Below, piece by piece: positions 59,459-64,000 of a DNA stretch of 64,000 nucleotides. The stretch is from Doris montereyensis. Its lineage: Eukaryota; Mollusca; Gastropoda; Nudibranchia; Dorididae. Location: positions 58,501-122,500 of the forward strand of contig JAXRKP010000461.1 in assembly GCA_037039925.1 (NCBI GenBank), given 5' to 3'. Position 1 is the stretch's first letter. Each line of letters begins with the position of its first letter. Made by a program: the position numbers and the translations under genes. A model generated the notes under the pieces. That model worked only from the letters and a program-made list of their open reading frames with translations, was not told where the DNA came from and ran no database searches.

Positions 59459-59541
59459 GAATACACAGCAGCTGTAGTCCAGGCAGACTCGAACGCCTTC
59501 CGTAACAGAAAGCCGCCAGATACTTTTGCTGTACACGTTTC
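59459..59541 (-). CDS. ACOT9: ACOT9-like acyl-CoA thioesterase, internal exon
   Basis: An 83-bp exon with a long pyrimidine tract before the acceptor (…CTATCGACTAGCAAG) and donor ATTC|GTGAGTAGC. It encodes ETCTAKVSGGFLLRKAFESA followed by WTTAAVYS. The ACOT9 block FGGFLMRKA.E.AW.TA is clear. The segment before GGFLL (ETCTAKVS) departs from the family ERN(V/I)(F/Y)N(R/K)(I/V)F; an alternative frame gives NVYSK, so small compensating indels are possible. Phase fits both neighbours. Confidence 0.85.
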
Positions 59542-60180
59542 CTTGCTAGTCGATAGAAGACAAAGAAAGAAGGAAAAAAATGCAGACCAAAATTACGCCC
59601 GTAGTATACATGTATATCAATCAAAGATAAAAATGTATTTATATTCCTATCCTGACCACAGACAAGTGCAGGCTCACCGACTGTACATTATATATCCCAC
59701 AGGAGGCCACTTTATCCATAGTCCTTCTCTACTGTTTGGGAGCATACAGTACGCAAGCCTGTTAGGCCTTTCGTACCAACACCCTTGCAAGATCTTTCTC
59801 TACCTAATATGTTGTTGAGTACTAATTCGCATCTGACTCAAGTGAGGAGCGTAAAGTGAAGTATTTTCCTAAGAGCGTTGTGAAAATAAAATCCACCTCT
59901 TCCAGCTGAGGATTTGTGAACCAGATGTCGTTGTGATTACAAGTTAACAATACTACGATTCAGCTACAACACCTTCAAACCAACCTTGATTTAAAACCTT
60001 CCACTTGTTCAATGGTGTCTCCTCAAGTACTCACTCGATAATGATAAATGAACAATCAATGGCAACAGACATGTCATATACTATATAGCTTTAATAGCAA
60101 GATTTAAAGACCATAAATGTAAACACAGATGTGTAGAGACAGACAGCCAAAAATGGACTGAAAGTACTTTTTGTGTTCAC
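59542..60180. other. Unique part of an ACOT9-like intron
   Basis: No gene was recognised. The plus frame at 59447-59818 is partly the antisense of the exon and is rejected. Confidence 0.5.
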
Positions 60181-61425
60181 ATTGAAATAGGATGTCTGAA
60201 AGCACTGTATGTGTTAACCATGAAATAGGATGTCTGAAAGCACTTTTTGTGTTAACCTTGAAATAGGATGTCTGAAAGCACTATTTGTGTTAACCTTGAA
60301 ATAGGATGTCTGAAAGCACTATTTGTGTTAACCTTGAAATAGGATGTCTGAAAGCACTGTTTGTGCTAACCATGAATAAGATGTCTGAAAGCACTATTTG
60401 TGTTAACCTTGAAATAGGATGTCTGAAAGCACTGTTTGTGTTAACCATGAAATAAGATGTCTGAAAGCACTATTTGTGTTAACCTTGAAATAGGATGTCT
60501 GAAAGCACTATTTGTGTTAACCTTGAAATAGGATGTCTGAAAGTACTATATGTGCTAACCATAAAATAGGATGTCTGAAAACACTATTTGTGTTAACCTT
60601 GAAATAGGATGTCTGAAAGCACTATTTGTGTTAATCTTGAAATAGGATGTCTGAAAGCACTATTTGTGTTTACCTTGAAATAGGATGTCTGAAAGCACTG
60701 TATGTGCTAACCATGAAATAAGATGTCTGAAAACACTATTTGTGTTAACCTTAAAATAGGATGTCTGAAAGCACTATTTGTGTTAACCTTGAAAGGATGT
60801 CTGAAAGCACTATTTATATTACCCACGAAAAGGATGTCTGAAAACACAATTTTATATTAACTATGAAATAGGATGTCTGAAAGTACAATTTATGTTAACC
60901 ATGAAATAGGCTGTCTGAAAGCACTATTTGTGTTAACCATGTTATAGGATGTCTAAAAGCACTATTTGTGTTAACCATGGAAATAGGATGTCTGAAAGCA
61001 CTATTTGTGTTAACCATGAAATAGGAGGTCTGAAAGCACTATTTGTGTTAACCATGAAATAGGATGTCTGAAAGCACTATTTGTGTTAACCTGAAATAGG
61101 ATGTCTGAAAGCACTATTTGTGTTAACCATGAAATAGGATGTCTGAAAGCACTATTTGTGTTAACCATGAAATAGGATGTCTGAAAGCACTATTTGTGTT
61201 AACCATGAAATAGGATGTCTGAAAGCACTATTTGTATTACCCACGAAATAGGATGTCTGAAAGCACTGTTTATATTAACTATGAAATAGGATGTCTGAAA
61301 GCACTGTATGTGCTAACCATGAAATAGGATGTCTGAAAACACTATTTGTGTTAACCTTGTTATAGGATGTCTAAAAGCACTATTTGTGTTAACCATGAAA
61401 TAGGATGTCTGAAAGCAATACGTGG
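60180..61425. repeat. 38-bp minisatellite, ~32 copies
   Basis: The unit contains GAAATAGGATGTCTGAAAGC, ACTATTTGTGTTAACC and a variable TTG/ATG step. Copies from 60840 on are more diverged. It fills the left part of the intron between the exons at 59459-59541 and 62650-62740. Confidence 0.95.
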
Positions 61426-61660
61426 CTTTGACTGAGTGTTAGGCTGCCGGGCTGGAAAAAGGAGGTCCTAGGTTCATATTCTATCAACACTAAGCCCGAC
61501 GTTGTGTTCTGAAAAAATCCACTATTTGTGTTAACCATTGAAATAGGATGGGTGACCATCACTACTTTGTGTTAAAAAATCTGAAATAAGACTAGCGTCC
61601 TGGCCAAGGATGATTATATCACCTGTTGTTCACGCTTTTGAAACCGCGATGTCTGAAAGC
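61420..61660 (+). repeat. tRNA-like SINE fragment inserted in the minisatellites
   Basis: TGGCTTTGACTGAGTGTTAG (A-box-like) at 61423-61442 is followed by CCGGGCTGG and GGTCCTAGGTTCATATTC, with a B-box-like GGTTCATATTC at 61471-61481. Spacing and order are those of a tRNA-derived pol III promoter. The sequence to about 61660 contains no 38-bp units except interspersed pieces and may be the SINE body. It sits exactly between the 38-bp and 39-bp arrays. Confidence 0.5.
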
Positions 61661-61734
61661 ACTATTTGCCGTTTACCTTGAACTAGGACGTTCTGAACTT
61701 CCTTAAACTTTAAAACCATGAAAAGTTTGGTGAT

Positions 61735-62628
61735 TGAATAGGAATGTATTACACGTATAAGCCGTTTGGTGATTGAATAGGAATGAAATTACTACGTATA
61801 AGCCGTTTGGTGATTAAATAGGAATGTATTACACGTATAAGCCGTTTGGTGATTGAATAGGAATGTATTACATGTATAAGCCGTTTGGTGATTGAACCGA
61901 GTGGTTAGGGTATAAGCCGTTTGGTGATTGAATAGGAATAATTACACGTATAAGCCGTTTGGTGATTGAATAGGAATGTATTACATGTATAAGCCGTTTG
62001 GTGATTGAATAGGAATGTATTATCACGTATAAGCCGTTTGGTGATTGAATAGGAATGTATTACACGTATAAGCCGTTTGGTGATTGAATAGGAATGTATT
62101 ACACGTATAAAGCCGTTTGGTGATTTTGTAAACCGTTTGGTGATAAGAATGTGATTGAATAGGAATGTATAAGCCGTTTGGTGATTGAATAGGAATGTAT
62201 TACATGTATAAGCCGTTTGGTGATTGAATAGAATGTATTACATGTATAAGCCGTTTTGGTGATTGAATAGGAATGTATTACATGTATAAGCCGTTTGGTG
62301 ATTGAATAGGAATGTATTACATGTATAAGCCGTTTGGTGATTGAATAGGAATGTATTACATGTATAAGCCGTTTGGTGATTGAATAGGAATGTATTACAC
62401 GTATAAGCCGTTTGGTGATTGAATAGGAATGTATTAAACGTATAAGCCGTTTGGTGATTGAATAGGAATGTATTACACGTATAAGCCGTTTGGTGATTGA
62501 ATAGGAATGTATTAAACGTATAAGCCGTTTGGTGATTGAATAGGAATGTATTACACGTATAAGCCGTTTGGTGATTGAATAGGAATGTATTACATGTATA
62601 GCCGTTTGGTGATTGAATAGGAATGCAT
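61735..62628. repeat. 39-bp minisatellite, ~22 copies
   Basis: The unit contains GTATAAGCCGTTTGGTGATT and GAATAGGAATGTATTACA. The period is a multiple of three, which keeps the minus frame NTFLFNHQTAYTC open for 134 codons. One unit near 61896-61911 holds a foreign ACCGAGTGGTTAGGGT piece resembling a tRNA A-box region. Confidence 0.95.
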
Positions 62629-62649
62629 AGTCGATAATTCATCCCTTAC

Positions 62650-62740
62650 CGTTGGTTGACATATGACAAATGACCTTACGATGGTGTCTTCCATCCAAAC
62701 GCTGTCCTCAGGTTTGACATGCATGTCAAGCGTTTCAGAC
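62650..62740 (-). CDS. ACOT9: ACOT9-like acyl-CoA thioesterase, internal exon
   Basis: A 91-bp exon between the acceptor CTTATTTCACTCAG and the donor ACG|GTAAGGG. It encodes SETLDMHVKPEDSVWMEDTI followed by VRSFVICQPT. VWMEDTxLxSxxICxP is a hallmark of ACOT9 at the start of the second hotdog domain. The first base G completes Lys with the AA left by the exon at 63469-63580, and the exon ends on a whole codon. Intact, no defects seen. Confidence 0.9.
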
Positions 62741-62760
62741 CTGAGTGAAATAAGAAAAAA

Positions 62761-63118
62761 TATTTTAAAATCAACAACTAGCTAATGGAGAGTAAGAGTA
62801 AGAGACCAAGTGATATAATTCCATAGGCGTGAATTAGAACATAAACTTTATCATTAACATTGGATTGCTAATGCTATGCAACTTTTCAAAACTAGAATTT
62901 GACTTGACATGGGCATTCGATTTTTGCATGATGCACTTTCGGTGACATCATGAAAGTCAATCAAATTGTCCATCAAATAGGCCTAATAGTAGTAGTAGTA
63001 GTAATCTCTTGCTTCGAGAAAAGAAGAAGAGACTTGAAACATGAGATGCAAAAGGTCACGCGAGCAGCAAATGAAGTGTAAACGACGCTGGATACTAAAT
63101 ACGTAATACTCAGTCAAT
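62761..63118. other. Unique intron sequence
   Basis: AT-rich, with a short TAG run (62987-63003). No feature was recognised. Confidence 0.5.
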
Positions 63119-63352
63119 AAAATCATCAATCAAATAAAATGCGGTCAATAAAATCATCAATCAAATCAAATGAAGTTCAGTCAATCAAATCATCAATCAA
63201 ATCAAATGAAGTTCAGTCAATCAAATCATCAATCAAATCAAATGAAGTTCAGTCAATCAAATCATCAATCAAATCAAATGAAGTTCAGTCAATCAAATCA
63301 TCAATCAAATCAAATGAAGTTCAGTCCATCAAATCATCAATCAAATCAAATG
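63119..63352. repeat. 36-bp minisatellite, six copies
   Basis: The unit contains AATGAAGTTCAGTCAATCAA and ATCATCAATCAAATCA. Copies are nearly identical. Intronic, 115 bp from the donor of the 63469-63580 exon. Confidence 0.95.
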
Positions 63353-63468
63353 TTCAATTCATCACATTACATTTTAAGTCAAACGATACTCAGTTAACTC
63401 AGTCAATCAGATTGTCGATGACAAATTTCCACATGTTATCAGTGTAATGTTGTTGGGTTTTTTTTTAC

Positions 63469-63580
63469 TTGAAATCGACGGTAGACAAAAACTGGTCATG
63501 AATGCGAAGACTCTCCTCTCTTGAAGGCGCAGTTTTCAAGACTGACTCTCTGGCTTCCCTGATTCGTTTGGCTTTGTGAG
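63469..63580 (-). CDS. ACOT9: ACOT9-like acyl-CoA thioesterase, internal exon (most 5' in window)
   Basis: A 112-bp exon between the acceptor TCTTGCCAACAG and the donor TTTCAA|GTAAAAAA. It encodes HKAKRIREARESVLKTAP then SREESLRIHDQFLSTVDF. In ACOT9 this is the linker between the two hotdog domains, with the pattern R......L...APS.EE...IH..FLSTLD. The 112 bp equal 2 + 108 + 2, consistent with a split codon at each end, and the 3' AA joins the next exon's G as Lys. The first hotdog domain and the mitochondrial presequence lie beyond the right edge of the window. Confidence 0.85.
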
Positions 63581-63582
63581 CT

Positions 63583-63718
63583 GTTGGCAAGAAATGAGGG
63601 CAAGAAATGTTGGCATGAAATGAGGGCAAGAAATGTTGGCAAGAAATGGGGGCAAGAAATGAGGGCAAGAAATGTTGGCAAGAAATGAGGGCAAGAAATG
63701 TTGGCAAGAAATGGAAAC
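63583..63718. repeat. 13-bp tandem repeat adjoining an ACOT9 acceptor
   Basis: GGCAAGAAATGTT and GGCAAGAAATGAG units alternate about ten times. On the minus strand this is CATTTCTTGCC, so the repeat itself forms the pyrimidine tract of the acceptor at 63581-63582. Confidence 0.9.
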
Positions 63719-63754
63719 TGGTGTAGATTAGGATTGTGAAATGGATTGCCCATG

Positions 63755-63915
63755 TGTGTATGTGTGTACTGTTTATGTGCATATATGTCATGTATATACG
63801 CATGTATGTGTGTACTGTTTATGTGCATATATGTCATGTATATACGCATGTATGTGTGTACTGTTTATGTGCATATATGTCATGTATATACGCATGTATG
63901 TGTGTACTGTATGTC
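63755..63915. repeat. 46-bp tandem repeat, ~3.5 copies
   Basis: ATGTGTGTACTGTTTATGTG and CATATATGTCATGTATATAC followed by GCATGT repeat with no visible differences until the last, shortened copy. Confidence 0.95.
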
Positions 63916-64000
63916 ATGTGTCCGTAACAGTGCGCACGTTTAGTGAAGTGCGAGTGTGTATGTGTGTATCAAAGTGTGTTATAATGGTAATGTTTATTGT

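Noticed and set aside
59447..59818. 123-codon plus frame starting ATG with MATHEYTAAVVQ
   Set aside because: Its start is antisense to the ACOT9-like exon at 59459-59541. No independent evidence for a gene.
60180..62628. CRISPR-like regular repeats
   Set aside because: The repeats are head-to-tail without unique spacers, in a spliced eukaryotic gene. These are minisatellites.
62238..62642. 134-codon minus frame NTFLFNHQTAYTC repeats next to an ACOT9 exon as an alternative exon
   Set aside because: Made only of 39-bp units, and the canonical donor at 62649 closes the real exon before it.

Overview
The window is eukaryotic and repeat-dominated. It has GT-AG split exons, Harbinger, pogo-like, LINE and LTR elements, and many microsatellites. 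The mix of element families, including several multi-copy protein families that I recall mainly from molluscs and other aquatic invertebrates, suggests a lophotrochozoan, plausibly a gastropod mollusc. That is inference; no species marker was seen.

One host gene is supported: an ACOT9-like acyl-CoA thioesterase on the minus strand, from about 63,580 down to 40,012. Six exons are recognised (63469-63580, 62650-62740, 59459-59541, 58406-58497, 53308-53493, 40012-40079 with the stop codon). The 5' exons lie beyond the right edge. Every recognised intron larger than 800 bp except the 0.96-kb one carries its own tandem repeat family (periods near 58, 22, 26, 49, 30, 38, 39 and 36 bp). The last intron is 13.2 kb and is almost entirely a 22-bp purine-rich minisatellite. 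Two single-base indels break the frame in exons 58406-58497 and 53308-53493.

Left part, 1-3.8 kb: a decayed LTR-retrotransposon pol (RT, RNase H, integrase) with a candidate LTR, then LINE fragments. From 3.78 to 22.67 kb there is a tandem array of about eight 2.06-kb composite units. Each unit joins a HARBI1-type transposase exon (+), a pogo/Tigger-like C-terminal fragment (-) and a truncated LINE reverse transcriptase (-). The first unit is split by a 2.9-kb insertion with a 7-bp target duplication. The right flank keeps the missing 3' half of the HARBI1 transposase.

From 23.5 to 29.6 kb, two halves of an unnamed multi-copy protein family are separated by a Harbinger locus. In that locus a MADF-BESS gene (-) has the transposase (+) lying antisense in its intron, and a 793-bp second Harbinger sits inside the transposase ORF. 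From 31.3 to 35.7 kb there is a broken transposase-like gene (-) and a third HARBI1 copy (+) with two catalytic residues lost, plus another MADF exon (-). From 36.4 to 39.9 kb there are two minisatellites beyond the 3' end of the ACOT9-like gene. A Jockey-type LINE remnant (54.5-56.3 kb) and a tRNA-like SINE fragment (61.4 kb) lie in ACOT9 introns.

Most long open frames in the satellites are by-products of repeat periodicity or pyrimidine-rich strands, and I do not call them genes.
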